Of a DNA stretch of 64,000 nt, positions 1 through 9,376 are shown piece after piece. Source of the stretch: Lentilactobacillus kefiri (lineage in GTDB: Bacteria; Bacillota; Bacilli; Lactobacillales; Lactobacillaceae); contig NZ_BJVK01000001.1 of assembly GCF_007989105.1 (NCBI RefSeq), forward strand, positions 62,001-126,000, read 5' to 3'. The translations under genes and the position numbers were made by a program. Within the stretch, counting starts at the first letter, position 1, and each line of letters starts with the position of its first letter. The notes under the pieces were generated by a model that saw only the letters and a list, made by a program, of their open reading frames with translations, was not told the origin of the DNA and searched no databases.

Positions 1-144
1 GACTTAAAAGAGTATGGCCACGGTGTGATTGCTGTCATTGGACCGACCAGGATGCCTTACTCAAAAGTTATTGGAATAGTCGGGGCTTTAAGAGAAGAAT
101 TAACCAAGAAGCTGCTGGGCTATTACGATGATGATAACGATTAA
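1..144 (+). CDS. hrcA: Heat-inducible transcription repressor HrcA, C-terminal end (partial)
   Basis: The window opens inside this gene; 47 residues up to a TAA stop at 142-144 are present. The tail contains GVIAVIGPTRMPYSKVIG followed by an acidic end (YYDDDND), which matches the conserved C-terminus of HrcA, the repressor that binds CIRCE operators in class I heat-shock promoters. It is followed 17 bases later by grpE, the standard order hrcA-grpE-dnaK-dnaJ. The DNA-binding N-terminus and the CIRCE site would lie to the left and cannot be seen. Confidence 0.9.
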   Translation, partial: DLKEYGHGVIAVIGPTRMPYSKVIGIVGALREELTKKLLGYYDDDND

Positions 145-161
145 TTTAAGGAGGCGATTGT

Positions 162-770
162 TTGGCAGACAGTAAAGATGATTCAACTAAGAAGAATCAA
201 AACGGGCCAACTCAGGAGAAATCGGCTCAAGCTGGCAAAGCTGAGAAACAAACAGCTAAGCATGGCAAAGACGCTGATAAGACCCAAAGCCGAGATTCTG
301 ATGATACTAAAAAGTTAAAACAAACAGTTGTTGAACTGCAAAAGAAGCTTGACGCAATGGAAAACAAATTCCTTCGGGCTGAAGCCGATATGCGAAATAT
401 CGAAACCCATGCCAAGAAAGAACAAGCAGACCTGATCAAGTATGACGGTCAACAATTGGCACATGATATTCTGCCGATTGCGGATAACCTGCAGCGAGCA
501 CTAAAAGTTGATGTCACTGATGAAGGCGGCAAGCAGCTTAAGCAGGGTGTTTCAATGGTTTATAAGCATTTCAACAAAGCCTTGTCTGATAACGGGGTTG
601 AAGTGATTGATGCATTAAATAAACCATTTGATCCAAAATTTCATCAAGCAGTTCAGACTTCGCCAGCCGATGATGATCATCCGGCTGACACTGTTGTTCA
701 GGTTCTTCAAGACGGCTATCGTTTGAAGGACCGGGTTCTTCGACCAGCAATGGTTGTTGTAGCAAAATAA
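162..770 (+). CDS. grpE: Nucleotide exchange factor GrpE
   Basis: GrpE releases ADP from DnaK during the chaperone cycle in the cytoplasm. The 202-residue protein has a charged, Lys/Asp/Gln-rich disordered N-terminus (about 1-55), a long helix (about 56-115) that forms the dimer stalk, and a C-terminal beta domain ending in DGYRLKDRVLRPAMVVVAK, the family signature. The start is TTG at 162, chosen because AAGGAGG at 148-154 sits 7 bases upstream. It lies between hrcA and dnaK and is almost certainly cotranscribed with them. Confidence 0.96.
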   Translation: MADSKDDSTKKNQNGPTQEKSAQAGKAEKQTAKHGKDADKTQSRDSDDTKKLKQTVVELQKKLDAMENKFLRAEADMRNIETHAKKEQADLIKYDGQQLAHDILPIADNLQRALKVDVTDEGGKQLKQGVSMVYKHFNKALSDNGVEVIDALNKPFDPKFHQAVQTSPADDDHPADTVVQVLQDGYRLKDRVLRPAMVVVAK

Positions 771-797
771 AACTTTAAAAGAAAAAGAGGATTATCT

Positions 798-2669
798 ATG
801 GCAAGTAATAAAATTATTGGTATTGATTTAGGAACTACTAATTCCGCCGTTGCCGTTCTTGAAGGCAGCGAGCCTAAAATTATTCCAAACCCAGAAGGTG
901 CCCGTACGACACCATCAGTTGTTGCATTTAAAGATGGTAAGCCACAGGTTGGTGAAGTTGCCAAGCGACAAGAAATCACCAACCCAAACACCGTTCGCTC
1001 AATTAAGAGTCACATGGGTGAAAAAGGTTACACAGTTGATATCGATGGTAAGAAGTACACTCCTCAACAAATTTCTGCGATGATTCTTCAATACATCAAG
1101 GATTTTGCCGAAGATTATTTGGGTGACAAGGTTGAAAATGCCGTTATCACTGTTCCTGCTTACTTTAACGATGCTCAACGTCAAGCAACTAAAGATGCTG
1201 GTAAAATTGCCGGCTTAACTGTTAAGCGAATTATCAACGAACCAACTGCCGCTGCTCTGGCATATGGTTTGGATAAACAAGATAAAGATGAAAAGATCCT
1301 GGTTTACGATTTAGGTGGTGGTACTTTCGATGTTTCCGTCCTTGAATTAGGTGACGGTGTCTTCCAAGTATTATCAACTAATGGTGATACTCATCTTGGT
1401 GGTGATGACTTTGACCAACGAATCATTGACTGGTTGGTTGAAGGATTCAAGAAGGACAATGGCGTTGATTTGTCAAAAGACAAGATGGCATTACAACGTT
1501 TGAAGGATGCTGCTGAAAAAGCTAAGAAGGATCTTTCAGGTGTGACTGAATCAGAAATCAGTTTGCCATTTATTTCCGCTGGTGAAAATGGTCCTTTGCA
1601 TTTGCAAACAACTTTGACTCGTGCCAAATTCAACGAATTGACTTCTGACTTGGTTGCCAAGACCAAGGTTCCATTTGACAATGCTTTGAAGGATGCCAAG
1701 TTGAGCACTTCAGACATTGACCAAGTTATCTTAAACGGTGGTTCAACTCGTATTCCTGCTGTTCAAAAAGCTGTAAAGTCATGGACTGGTAAGGATTCAA
1801 ACCACTCAATTAACCCTGATGAAGCCGTTGCTTTAGGTGCCGCTGTTCAAGGTGGTGTTATTACCGGTGATGTTAAGGATGTTGTTTTGCTTGATGTTAC
1901 TCCATTGTCACTTGGTATTGAAACCATGGGTGGTGTCTTCACTAAGTTAATCGACCGTAACACAACGATTCCAACCAGCAAGTCACAAGTATTCTCAACT
2001 GCTGCCGATAATCAACCAGCCGTTGATATCCACGTTCTCCAAGGTGAACGTCCAATGGCTGCCGATGATAAGACATTAGGTCAATTCCAGCTGACTGACA
2101 TTCCAGCTGCTCCTCGTGGGGTTCCTCAGATCGAAGTTAAATTTGATATTGACAAGAACGGAATTGTTAACGTTTCTGCCAAGGATAAGGGAACTGGCAA
2201 AGAGCAAAAGATTACCATCAAAGATTCATCAGGTCTTTCAGATGATGAAATCAAGAAGATGATGAACGAAGCCAAGGAAAACGAAGAAGCTGATAAGAAG
2301 CGTAAGGAATCAGCTGATTTGAACAACGAAGTTGACCAATTGATCTTCCAGACTGATAAGACTCTTAAAGATGTTAAGGGCAAAGTATCAGACGACGAAA
2401 TCAAGAAGGCTGAAGATGCTCGTGACGCTCTTAAGAAAGCCAAGGAAGATAACAACGTTGACGACATGAAGTCAAAGAAGGATGCTTTGAACAAGATTGT
2501 TCAAGACTTGGCTGTCAAATTGTATCAACAAAAAGCACCTAAAGACGGTGGCGCTGCTGGCCAAGCTGGCCCACAAGCCGGTTCAGCTGACAACAAAGGC
2601 ACTGGCAAGGGTGACGATGGTACTGTTGACGGTGACTTCCACGAAGTTCACGATGATGATAAAAAGTAA
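798..2669 (+). CDS. dnaK: Chaperone protein DnaK (Hsp70)
   Basis: ATP-dependent Hsp70 chaperone of 623 residues, normal for the family. The N-terminal ATPase domain opens with [15 protein letters not shown] and contains the phosphate-binding loop [13 protein letters not shown] and the [11 protein letters not shown] segment; the linker [13 protein letters not shown] leads into the substrate-binding domain and a helical lid. The tail is rich in Gly, Gln and Asp. A ribosome site (AAAAGAGGA) precedes the ATG. It acts with GrpE and DnaJ encoded on either side. Codon use is strongly biased, as expected for a highly expressed gene. Confidence 0.98.
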   Translation: MASNKIIGIDLGTTNSAVAVLEGSEPKIIPNPEGARTTPSVVAFKDGKPQVGEVAKRQEITNPNTVRSIKSHMGEKGYTVDIDGKKYTPQQISAMILQYIKDFAEDYLGDKVENAVITVPAYFNDAQRQATKDAGKIAGLTVKRIINEPTAAALAYGLDKQDKDEKILVYDLGGGTFDVSVLELGDGVFQVLSTNGDTHLGGDDFDQRIIDWLVEGFKKDNGVDLSKDKMALQRLKDAAEKAKKDLSGVTESEISLPFISAGENGPLHLQTTLTRAKFNELTSDLVAKTKVPFDNALKDAKLSTSDIDQVILNGGSTRIPAVQKAVKSWTGKDSNHSINPDEAVALGAAVQGGVITGDVKDVVLLDVTPLSLGIETMGGVFTKLIDRNTTIPTSKSQVFSTAADNQPAVDIHVLQGERPMAADDKTLGQFQLTDIPAAPRGVPQIEVKFDIDKNGIVNVSAKDKGTGKEQKITIKDSSGLSDDEIKKMMNEAKENEEADKKRKESADLNNEVDQLIFQTDKTLKDVKGKVSDDEIKKAEDARDALKKAKEDNNVDDMKSKKDALNKIVQDLAVKLYQQKAPKDGGAAGQAGPQAGSADNKGTGKGDDGTVDGDFHEVHDDDKK

Positions 2670-2699
2670 TTTGTAAGCTAATATTTTTGATGAGAAGTC

Positions 2700-2725
2700 A
2701 AGGCCGGCTGGCTTTGGCTTTTTGT
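2700..2725 (+). terminator. Weak hairpin between dnaK and dnaJ
   Basis: AAGGCC can pair with GGCTTT (one G-U pair) and a run of five T follows. The stem is short, so it probably attenuates rather than ends transcription. TTGGCT at 2714-2719 and TATATT at 2736-2741 (16-base spacer, TG upstream of the -10) could be a separate dnaJ promoter overlapping it. Confidence 0.4.
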
Positions 2726-2779
2726 TAAAATATGGTATATTATCATGGTTAAAGACTTGAATGAGGATGGGAGTTTCTA

Positions 2780-3928
2780 ATGGCAGAAAAAGATTATTAT
2801 GATATTCTTGGAGTTTCCAAAGACGCCAGCGATGACGAAATCAAACACGCCTATCGTAAGCTTTCAAAAAAGTGGCATCCAGACATTAATAAGGCTCCTA
2901 ATGCTGAAGCAAAATTTAAAGAGATTAACGAAGCATACGAAACACTGAGTGATCCACAAAAGCGGGCCAACTATGATCAATATGGCTCAGCTGATGGTGC
3001 TGGTGCCGGATTTGGCGGTGGCGGCCAAGGCGGATTCAGTAACTTTGGTGGCGGTGCCGGCGGTGGATTTGGCTTTGATGATATATTCAGCCAATTCTTC
3101 GGCGGCGGTCAGCAAAGATCTGATCCTTCCGCACCACAACAAGGCCGTGACCTGCAATACCAGATGACGCTGGAATTTAAAGAAGCCATCTTTGGTAAAA
3201 AGACGGTTATTAAATATAACCGTGAAGCTCAATGTAAGACCTGTGGCGGTACTGGTGCCAAGCCCGGTACTTCACCCGTTACCTGTTCCCGATGTGGAGG
3301 TCGTGGCTATGTAACCACCGAGACCAATACACCGCTTGGCAGAATGCAGTCACGTCAGGTATGTCCTGTATGTCACGGAACCGGTAAAGAAATTAAAGAG
3401 AAGTGCCCAACTTGTGGCGGTAGTGGTAAAACTGACGAGCGTCATGAACTTGAAGTCAATGTCCCAGCCGGTATTGACGATGGTCAACAGATGAGACTTC
3501 AAGGCCAAGGTGAAGCCGGTGAAAATGGCGGCCCTTATGGTGACTTGTATATTGTCTTCCGGGTAAAGCCAAGCAAAGACTTTACGCGTGATGGTGCGAC
3601 AATTTACGTCAACCAGCCGATCACATTTGCCCGAGCAGCACTTGGCGGCAAAATTAAAGTCAAGACTGTTCATGGTGATGTCGAACTTAAAGTTCCTGCC
3701 GGTACTCAAACCGGCACCACTTTCCGTTTGAAAGGTAAGGGTGCTCCAAGACTGCGTGGCAACGGCAATGGTGACGAACGGGTTACCGTTACGGTTGTGA
3801 CACCAAAGTCGCTCAATAAGAATCAGAAGATTGCTTTGGAAGCATTTGCCAAGGCAAGTGGCGACAATATCGCCGGTAAGGGCGGCAGTAATTTTTTTGA
3901 CAAGATGAAAGATGCATTTGATAAATAA
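2780..3928 (+). CDS. dnaJ: Chaperone protein DnaJ (Hsp40)
   Basis: Cochaperone that delivers substrates to DnaK and stimulates its ATPase. The 382-residue protein has a J domain (about 1-70, with the HPD motif in KWHPDIN), a Gly/Phe-rich region (about 72-115), four CxxCxGxG zinc motifs ([32 protein letters not shown]; about 150-220) and a C-terminal beta-sandwich substrate domain. All class I DnaJ elements are intact. The ATG follows GGATGGGAG at a usual distance. It is the last gene of the chaperone operon. Confidence 0.98.
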   Translation: MAEKDYYDILGVSKDASDDEIKHAYRKLSKKWHPDINKAPNAEAKFKEINEAYETLSDPQKRANYDQYGSADGAGAGFGGGGQGGFSNFGGGAGGGFGFDDIFSQFFGGGQQRSDPSAPQQGRDLQYQMTLEFKEAIFGKKTVIKYNREAQCKTCGGTGAKPGTSPVTCSRCGGRGYVTTETNTPLGRMQSRQVCPVCHGTGKEIKEKCPTCGGSGKTDERHELEVNVPAGIDDGQQMRLQGQGEAGENGGPYGDLYIVFRVKPSKDFTRDGATIYVNQPITFARAALGGKIKVKTVHGDVELKVPAGTQTGTTFRLKGKGAPRLRGNGNGDERVTVTVVTPKSLNKNQKIALEAFAKASGDNIAGKGGSNFFDKMKDAFDK

Positions 3929-3950
3929 AATGATGGTCAATCATTTTTAA

Positions 3951-3991
3951 AGGGTCAGTTGGCGTGTTCAGCGCCGCTGGACTCTTTTTTT
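3951..3991 (+). terminator. Intrinsic terminator after dnaJ
   Basis: GGGTC-AGTTGGCG pairs imperfectly with GCGCCGCT-GGAC around a short loop and is followed by seven T (3985-3991). It closes the chaperone operon before the lepA promoter. Confidence 0.7.
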
Positions 3992-4023
3992 AGCTTATCG
4001 ATCGGTCACGATTCTTGTTTAAC

Positions 4024-4052
4024 TTTGGATAAACACAAATGGCTGTTATAAT
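4024..4052 (+). promoter_or_regulatory. lepA promoter
   Basis: TATAAT at 4047-4052 with TTTGGA at 4024-4029, 17-base spacer. It lies between the dnaJ terminator and the lepA ATG at 4089. Confidence 0.6.
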
Positions 4053-4088
4053 TGTAAACAGTTAAACAAATGAAAGTGAGAACACAAC

Positions 4089-5927
4089 ATGGATTTAGAC
4101 AAAATGAAGGATCATCAAAAATATATTCGAAACTTTTCCATCGTTGCTCACATCGACCATGGGAAGTCGACCTTAGCTGATCGAATTCTTGAAATGACGG
4201 ATACGGTTGCCAAACGTGACATGAAAGATCAATTGTTGGATAACATGGATCTTGAGCGTGAACGAGGCATTACCATTAAACTGAATGCCGTTGAACTCAC
4301 ATACCATGCTAAAGATGGTCATGACTATGAGTTCCATTTAATCGATACCCCGGGGCACGTGGACTTCTCTTATGAAGTTTCGCGAAGCCTTGCTGCCTGT
4401 GAGGGTGCGGTACTGGTTGTCGATGCTGCACAGGGAGTCGAAGCCCAAACTTTGGCCAACGTTTATCTCGCGATTGACGATAATTTGGAAATTGTGCCGG
4501 TAATCAATAAAATTGATTTGCCATCTGCAGAACCCGAGAAGGTTCGGAGTGAAATTGAAAATGTGATTGGACTGGATGCGTCTGATGCCGTTTTGGCAAG
4601 TGCCAAGAAGGGAATCGGGGTTCCAGAACTCCTTGAACAAATCGTTCATAAGATTCCAGCTCCCGATGGGGATGTCAAAGCACCTTTAAAGGCACTGGTA
4701 TTTGACTCCGTCTACGATGATTATCGCGGGGTTGTCCTCAGTGTTCGGTTGTTTGAAGGAACCGTTCAGCCTGGTGACAAGATTCGAATGATGAACAGTG
4801 GTAGTGAGTATGAAGTGACCGAAGTGGGTGTCAATTCACCTAAACCGGTTAAAAGAGACTACCTCATGTCCGGAGATGTTGGTTATATTACTGCCAGCAT
4901 TAAAGATATCACCCAGACCCGTGTTGGTGATACGGTTACCAACGCTCTTGACCCAGCAGATGAAGCATTGCCCGGATATCGTGAAATGAACCCGATGGTG
5001 TATGCCGGATTATACCCGACTGATAACGCCAAGTTTGATGATTTACGTGAAGCTTTGGAAAAACTGAAGTTAAATGATGCCGCATTGGAATTTGAACCCG
5101 AAATTTCCAAGGCCTTGGGCTTCGGTTTCCGTTGTGGTTTTCTTGGACTACTCCACATGGATGTTGTTCAGGAACGACTCGAGCGGGAATTTAACCTTGA
5201 GTTGATCACGACCGCACCATCAGTTACTTACGAAGTTAAATTGACCGATGGGGAAGACAAGACCGTTGAAAACCCATCAGAAATGCCGGATGTTTCATCC
5301 ATTAAGCAGATTTCCGAACCATACGTTAAAGCCACTATCATGGTTCCAAACGATTATGTTGGACCGGTGATGGAGCTTTGCCAGCGTAGACGTGGTGAAT
5401 TTGACACGATGGAGTATCTCGATGAGTACCGAGTTAACGTGATTTATCATATGCCGTTGTCAGAAATCATTTTTGACTTCTTTGATAAATTAAAGTCAAG
5501 TACCAAAGGATACGCTTCACTTGATTACGATTTGGAAGATTATAAGCCAAGTGACCTGGTTAAAATTGATATTTTATTAAATGGTGAAAAAGTCGATGCG
5601 TTGAGTTTCATTTCTCACCGTCAATTTGCTGCATCCCGAGCACGAGACATTGTCGGAAAATTAAAGAACATTATTCCCCGGCAAAACTTTGAAATTCCGG
5701 TTCAAGCGGCAATTGGTGCCAAAATTATTGCCCGAACCAATATCAAGGCATACCGAAAGGATGTTACCGCCAAGTTGTATGGTGGTGATCGAACCCGTCG
5801 GATGAAGTTGCTTGAAAAGCAAAAAGCCGGTAAGAAGCGGATGAAGGCAGTGGGGAAGGTTGATATCCCTCAGGAAGCTTTCATGGCCGTTCTTCAAACT
5901 GACGAGGAAGAAAAAGGCGACAAATAA
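4089..5927 (+). CDS. lepA: Elongation factor 4 (LepA) GTPase
   Basis: Translational GTPase thought to remodel or back-translocate stalled ribosomes; membrane-associated or cytoplasmic. The protein has 612 residues, normal length. GTPase motifs are intact: [10 protein letters not shown] (G1), RERGITIK (G2 region), DTPGHVDF (G3), NKIDLPSA (G4). EF-G-like domains II, III and V follow, then the LepA-specific C-terminal domain, with the typical basic segment [17 protein letters not shown] near the end. It has its own promoter and is followed by a strong terminator, so it is probably monocistronic. Confidence 0.97.
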   Translation: MDLDKMKDHQKYIRNFSIVAHIDHGKSTLADRILEMTDTVAKRDMKDQLLDNMDLERERGITIKLNAVELTYHAKDGHDYEFHLIDTPGHVDFSYEVSRSLAACEGAVLVVDAAQGVEAQTLANVYLAIDDNLEIVPVINKIDLPSAEPEKVRSEIENVIGLDASDAVLASAKKGIGVPELLEQIVHKIPAPDGDVKAPLKALVFDSVYDDYRGVVLSVRLFEGTVQPGDKIRMMNSGSEYEVTEVGVNSPKPVKRDYLMSGDVGYITASIKDITQTRVGDTVTNALDPADEALPGYREMNPMVYAGLYPTDNAKFDDLREALEKLKLNDAALEFEPEISKALGFGFRCGFLGLLHMDVVQERLEREFNLELITTAPSVTYEVKLTDGEDKTVENPSEMPDVSSIKQISEPYVKATIMVPNDYVGPVMELCQRRRGEFDTMEYLDEYRVNVIYHMPLSEIIFDFFDKLKSSTKGYASLDYDLEDYKPSDLVKIDILLNGEKVDALSFISHRQFAASRARDIVGKLKNIIPRQNFEIPVQAAIGAKIIARTNIKAYRKDVTAKLYGGDRTRRMKLLEKQKAGKKRMKAVGKVDIPQEAFMAVLQTDEEEKGDK

Positions 5928-5936
5928 ATTTGCAAA

Positions 5937-5985
5937 TAAAAATCCCATTACTGGATGTTATTCATCCAAGTAATGGGATTTTTGA
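5937..5985. terminator. Bidirectional terminator between lepA and the convergent gene
   Basis: AAAAATCCCATTACTGGATG pairs with CATCCAAGTAATGGGATTTTT almost perfectly around a short loop. A-tract and T-tract flank it, so it can end both lepA and the minus-strand gene that stops at 5992. Confidence 0.88.
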
Positions 5986-5991
5986 AATCGT

Positions 5992-6435
5992 TTATTTTAC
6001 TTCGGCTTCCAACTGATTGGGGTTTGGAGCCAATTGATTGTAAATTGTTTCAAGATGTTCCAGTTCAAGCTTATTGCCGATAACGTCATTGAACATTTGC
6101 TCAACCGCAGCGGTCATTGCTTTTTCATCTGGTTGGGCATCGGGAGATTCAACTTTTGCTTGTTGAATTTCATATAATTCTTGAAGAAGATTGATTAGGC
6201 GATGACGAAAATGCGATAATTGAATTGATGTTGGAAAGTCGTCATTTTCGTGTTTGACGTGGTAGTCAAAGTATCGTTCCAGTTTCTCAACCGTATTTAG
6301 TGACAGACGGTCAATGGATCTGGTATGATTCCTTAATCTGATGATGATTGACGAGTTAACCCCCGTTAACTTCTGTATTTGATAGGCACTATCATGACTG
6401 TCGATAACTGCCTGAATTTTTTCTCTAGTATTCAT
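5992..6435 (-). CDS. Small Cro/XRE-like helix-turn-helix protein, function unknown
   Basis: The 147-residue product is not recognised as a named family. Residues about 17-55 (AYQIQKLTGVNSSIIIRL...SIDRLSLNTVEKLERYF) read as a Cro-like helix-turn-helix, in which a helix pair is followed by the usual LSLNTVEKLERYF segment. The rest (about 70-147) is helical and acidic with no motif I know. I chose ATG at 6435 because GGGGGA lies 7 bases upstream; TTG at 6450 and ATG at 6441 are too close to it. The upstream region carries several TGTCA/TGACA half-sites, so self-regulation is possible but unproven. Confidence 0.7.
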   Translation of the reverse strand: MNTREKIQAVIDSHDSAYQIQKLTGVNSSIIIRLRNHTRSIDRLSLNTVEKLERYFDYHVKHENDDFPTSIQLSHFRHRLINLLQELYEIQQAKVESPDAQPDEKAMTAAVEQMFNDVIGNKLELEHLETIYNQLAPNPNQLEAEVK

Positions 6436-6496
6436 ATGCATTTCCCCCAAATGATAAAAAAATGATGATAAAATTCAGTATTTAATTTTAATTTTC

Positions 6497-6536
6497 CTGT
6501 CACAGTTACCATATGACAATTGACACACACTTGTCA
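6497..6536. promoter_or_regulatory. Cluster of TGTCA/TGACA half-sites upstream of the small HTH gene
   Basis: Within about 40 bases lie CTGTCACAG (a palindrome about a central C), ATGACAATTGACA and TTGTCAAA. One or two could be -35 elements for the minus-strand gene starting at 6435, so an operator role is only a suggestion. Confidence 0.35.
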
Positions 6537-6563
6537 AACTAATACACTTTGGGAGAAATGAAA

Positions 6564-6959
6564 TTATCCAATCCGCAGTTCAGTGACCAATTTGGTATCA
6601 ATAATTGGATTGCCGTCTTTTCCCTGATGGCTAACAACCCGGTTAATCATGCCATTGTCGATCACATATTCATCAAAGAATTTTTTGGTTGGCACTTCGA
6701 GAAGACTTCGATCGTGAGATTGCTCAAAAGCAACCTGATCCAACAACAGATTCTTGGGGGTTGCTGAAAAAATATTATAAATTGCCTTGAGGGCAACTTC
6801 CCCAGATTTTAAGATTGTGGGGTCCAGATAACTTCTCAGGAATAATTGGTGACCTTCAAAAATCGTATCGCTGGAGTTTGACTCCAGCACTGCCCGGTAG
6901 CGAATTTCAAGTGTATCGGGACGGATTTTGTTGATGAATCGAATTCGGAATAATTCCAT
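6564..6959 (-). CDS. Hypothetical protein, about 131 residues
   Basis: I do not recognise this family. The product begins MELFRIRFINKIRPDTLEIRYRAVL, is mixed alpha/beta by eye, and has no transmembrane segment or signal peptide. The longer frame begins at 7010, but the ATG at 6959 has AAAGGAG about 9 bases upstream and is the better start. A promoter (AAGCAA and ATCATA read in reverse as TTGCTT-18-TATGAT, 6981-7010) sits just upstream. It is oriented like the HTH gene at 5992-6435 with 128 bases between, so the two may be separate units. Confidence 0.65.
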   Translation of the reverse strand: MELFRIRFINKIRPDTLEIRYRAVLESNSSDTIFEGHQLFLRSYLDPTILKSGEVALKAIYNIFSATPKNLLLDQVAFEQSHDRSLLEVPTKKFFDEYVIDNGMINRVVSHQGKDGNPIIDTKLVTELRIG

Positions 6960-6980
6960 AATTGTCAACTCCTTTCCTAC

Positions 6981-7010
6981 ATCATATGCTAAACTTGTTA
7001 AGTAAAGCAA
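6981..7010 (-). promoter_or_regulatory. Promoter of the hypothetical gene at 6564-6959
   Basis: Reading the minus strand, TTGCTT (7010-7005) and TATGAT (6986-6981) are separated by 18 bases, about 20 bases before the chosen ATG. It runs back to back with the plus-strand promoter at 7032-7060. Confidence 0.6.
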
Positions 7011-7031
7011 CCTCGAAGTATGAGAAACAGT

Positions 7032-7060
7032 TTGCGTTTTCTATCACATTCAATTATTAT
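7032..7060 (+). promoter_or_regulatory. Promoter of the small gene ending at 7475
   Basis: TTGCGT at 7032-7037 and TATTAT at 7055-7060 with a 17-base spacer. The predicted start of transcription near 7067 lies downstream of the in-frame ATG at 7020, which argues against that ATG as the translation start. Confidence 0.6.
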
Positions 7061-7124
7061 ATATATTAATTCGTCATTTATTCGATTCGAAAAATTAAAA
7101 TTTAATAAGCTGGGAGGTGTTATT

Positions 7125-7475
7125 ATTCTAAGTCGAACGAAACAGTATTTAAGAAAAAATGGGTATTTTTATAAAAAGGAATATATTCGCCCCTTGCTTA
7201 CCCCGGACAACATCTACATTTTTAGATTTGGCCGCGACCGCTTGGATAACCGGCTTATTATTCGGTACAGTCATAAGTGGACTGGAAGACAACGCATTAA
7301 CGAAATAGATTTACGTCTTCATAAGCAAAAGCATCCCCGGATTTTTGAAAATGAATCTGAATTATTGAATTACTTGGAAGACCATCTGCTGAAACACGAA
7401 GCTAAAGTACGTGCCAGAGAGGCAGAAAAAAAGCGTGAAGGAAAAAAGCATGCCGCAAACGGCGTGTCAAAATGA
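7125..7475 (+). CDS. Small basic hypothetical protein with a possible ATT start
   Basis: The family is not recognised. The frame is open from ATG 7020, but that codon has no ribosome site and lies inside a good promoter (7032-7060). GGGAGG at 7112-7117 is a strong ribosome site, and the codons at proper distance are ATT at 7122 and 7125; no ATG, GTG or TTG is in frame there. The first canonical alternative after it is a TTG about 70 bases on, which would remove conserved-looking sequence (QYLRKNGYFYKKEYIRP). The resulting ~116-residue protein is rich in Lys/Arg/Tyr, with a highly charged helical tail (HEAKVRAREAEKKREGKK). The coordinate start is therefore tentative. Confidence 0.55.
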   Translation: MLSRTKQYLRKNGYFYKKEYIRPLLTPDNIYIFRFGRDRLDNRLIIRYSHKWTGRQRINEIDLRLHKQKHPRIFENESELLNYLEDHLLKHEAKVRAREAEKKREGKKHAANGVSK

Positions 7476-7490
7476 TACGGACTCTCACAG

Positions 7491-7530
7491 AAAGCTGGTT
7501 TTTGCCTATTTGGGCTGAAACCAGCTTTCC
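7491..7530 (+). other. Hairpin without a T-run before prmA
   Basis: GAAAGCTGGTTT pairs with GAAACCAGCTTTC around a 15-base loop. The stem is perfect, but no T-tract follows, so it is not a standard intrinsic terminator. It may stabilise the 3' end of the upstream message. Confidence 0.5.
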
Positions 7531-7584
7531 GTCTAAAATGACCAATTAAGCCGGATTTTTGACTGTAAATTAAAGGAGAAAGCA

Positions 7585-8544
7585 ATGGATTGGACAGAAT
7601 TATCAATCATGACAACCAGTGAGGCAGTGGAAGCTGTTTCCAATATTTTAATGGAACATGGCGCATCTGGCGTCTCAATTGAAGATGCAAAGGATTTTGA
7701 AAAATTAAAGCCCGGTAGATATGGTGATCACGGTGAAATTGTTGATCCAGCCGACCTGACTCATATTACGCAGGGAGCGGTTGTGTCAGCGTACTATCCA
7801 AATAATCAGCATATTGACCAAGAGGCCGAAGAAATTGCCCATAAGGTTCGAAATCTGTCCCAATTCGGGCTAAATCCTGGTCCGGCCGAAGTCAACATTA
7901 CGTCGGTCGTCAACCAGGATTGGCAGACGGCTTGGGAAAAATACTATCATCCCGTTTCAATTTCCAGATTTATGACGATTGTGCCAAGCTGGGAAGACTA
8001 TCAACCTAAATCAGATCAGGAAAAGATTCTTCGCTTGGATCCCGGAATGGCATTTGGAACCGGAACTCATCCAACAACTCGATTATCCCTTCAAGCATTG
8101 GAAATCGTGATGCAGGGCGGGGAGTCGATCCTAGATGTCGGTACCGGCTCGGGTGTTTTGAGTATTGCGGCCAAATTGATGGGCGCCGGAAAAATTCACG
8201 CGTTTGACGTCGACGATATTGCGGTCAGGTCAGCCGAAAAGAATATTCAGCTCAATCCGGCAGCCAAAGATATTCAAGTTTCCGCAAACGATCTTCTTAA
8301 AGGGATTCATGAACAAGTCGATATTGTTGTTGCCAATATTTTGGCAGAAATTATCGTGCCACTGGTGCCCCAGGCATGGCAGAATTTAAAGCCCCAAGGT
8401 TATTTTCTGACCTCCGGGATCATCAAAGATAAATTTGAAACGGTTCGAGATTCAATGACCCAGCAGGGATTCCTGATCATCGAAACGTTAAGAATGAAAG
8501 ACTGGTATGGCATTATCGCGCAAAAGCCAAAGGATGAGGATTAA
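7585..8544 (+). CDS. prmA: Ribosomal protein L11 methyltransferase PrmA
   Basis: Trimethylates ribosomal protein L11 using S-adenosylmethionine. The 319-residue protein has the PrmA-specific N-terminal substrate domain (with [13 protein letters not shown] around 112-125) and a Rossmann methyltransferase domain with [30 protein letters not shown] (SAM-binding motif I) and VVANILAEI. Start ATG 7585 follows AAAGGAG. It is followed 2 bases later by rsmE, a common pair in Firmicutes. Confidence 0.95.
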   Translation: MDWTELSIMTTSEAVEAVSNILMEHGASGVSIEDAKDFEKLKPGRYGDHGEIVDPADLTHITQGAVVSAYYPNNQHIDQEAEEIAHKVRNLSQFGLNPGPAEVNITSVVNQDWQTAWEKYYHPVSISRFMTIVPSWEDYQPKSDQEKILRLDPGMAFGTGTHPTTRLSLQALEIVMQGGESILDVGTGSGVLSIAAKLMGAGKIHAFDVDDIAVRSAEKNIQLNPAAKDIQVSANDLLKGIHEQVDIVVANILAEIIVPLVPQAWQNLKPQGYFLTSGIIKDKFETVRDSMTQQGFLIIETLRMKDWYGIIAQKPKDED

Positions 8545-8546
8545 CG

Positions 8547-9287
8547 ATGCAGCACTATTTCTTAAACAAAAGTTTGACCACCGGCCAATCCGTTCAGCTG
8601 CCAAAAGAGATTGCCCATCATTTGGGGAAAGTCTTGCGGGCTGAGGTGGGTGACCAATTTGAACTGGTTTCAAGCGAGCATCAAGTCTTTGAAGCCAAAA
8701 TAAGTGAGCTTGACGGCAATCAAATCACCGCAGTGGTGACTGAACAAACGAATAAAGATGTTGAGCTGCCTGTCAACGTGACGATCGTCAGTGGGCTGTC
8801 AAAGGGTAACAAGCCTGAGTGGATTGTCCAAAAGGCGACGGAACTGGGTGTCTCAAAAGTCATTTTTATGCCAATGAACTGGTCAATTGTTAAGTGGGAT
8901 CAAAAAGCATCGAAAAAAATTAACCGACTGAACGAGGTCGCGTTAAGTGCTGCCGAACAATCCCATCGAAATGTGGTTCCTGAAGTTGCCTATTTGAATG
9001 GGCTTAAAGCATTGACCCAAATGAATTTCGATACCAAGCTGGTTGCCTATGAAGAGTCTGCCAAAGTCGGTGAAGAAGCGAATTTGGTTAAAGCTGTCAG
9101 GCAGACTTCACCAGGCCAATCGATTGTGGCAGTCTTTGGCCCTGAGGGTGGCATTAGTGAATCTGAAATTTCACTTTTAAAAGAAAATGGATTTGTTTTG
9201 GCCGGCCTTGGTCCCCGAATCATGCGTACCGAAACCGCTCCGTTATATTTTTTGAGCGCGGTTTCTGTCTTGACCGAACTGATCTAG
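8547..9287 (+). CDS. rsmE: 16S rRNA (uracil-1498-N3)-methyltransferase RsmE
   Basis: SPOUT-family enzyme that methylates U1498 of 16S rRNA late in 30S assembly. The 246-residue protein has a PUA-like N-terminal domain (about 1-70) and a knotted SPOUT C-terminal domain with KATELGVSKVIFMP, AAEQSHRNVVPEV, VFGPEGGISESEI and LGPRIMRTETAPLYFLSAV, all diagnostic. ATG at 8547 lies 2 bases after the prmA stop, so the two are translated from one message. Confidence 0.95.
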   Translation: MQHYFLNKSLTTGQSVQLPKEIAHHLGKVLRAEVGDQFELVSSEHQVFEAKISELDGNQITAVVTEQTNKDVELPVNVTIVSGLSKGNKPEWIVQKATELGVSKVIFMPMNWSIVKWDQKASKKINRLNEVALSAAEQSHRNVVPEVAYLNGLKALTQMNFDTKLVAYEESAKVGEEANLVKAVRQTSPGQSIVAVFGPEGGISESEISLLKENGFVLAGLGPRIMRTETAPLYFLSAVSVLTELI

Positions 9288-9301
9288 TTAGCTGAATGAC
9301 G

Positions 9302-9329
9302 TTGACAACAATGATATTATTATGATAAA
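9302..9329 (+). promoter_or_regulatory. Probable relA promoter
   Basis: TTGACA at 9302-9307 and GATAAA at 9324-9329, 16-base spacer, lie between rsmE and relA. Confidence 0.5.
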
Positions 9330-9376
9330 GATTAATTGATGAACGCCTCCGGGCAGATGAGAGAAGAGTTGGTAGA

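Noticed and set aside
3350-3940. 196-residue minus-strand frame opposite dnaJ
   Set aside because: It lies wholly inside dnaJ, has no family motif or ribosome site, and dnaJ is certain.
6549-6767. Plus-strand 72-codon frame opposite the hypothetical gene
   Set aside because: It has a plausible GGGAG before it, but it overlaps the minus-strand gene with the better ribosome site and promoter, and shows no motif.
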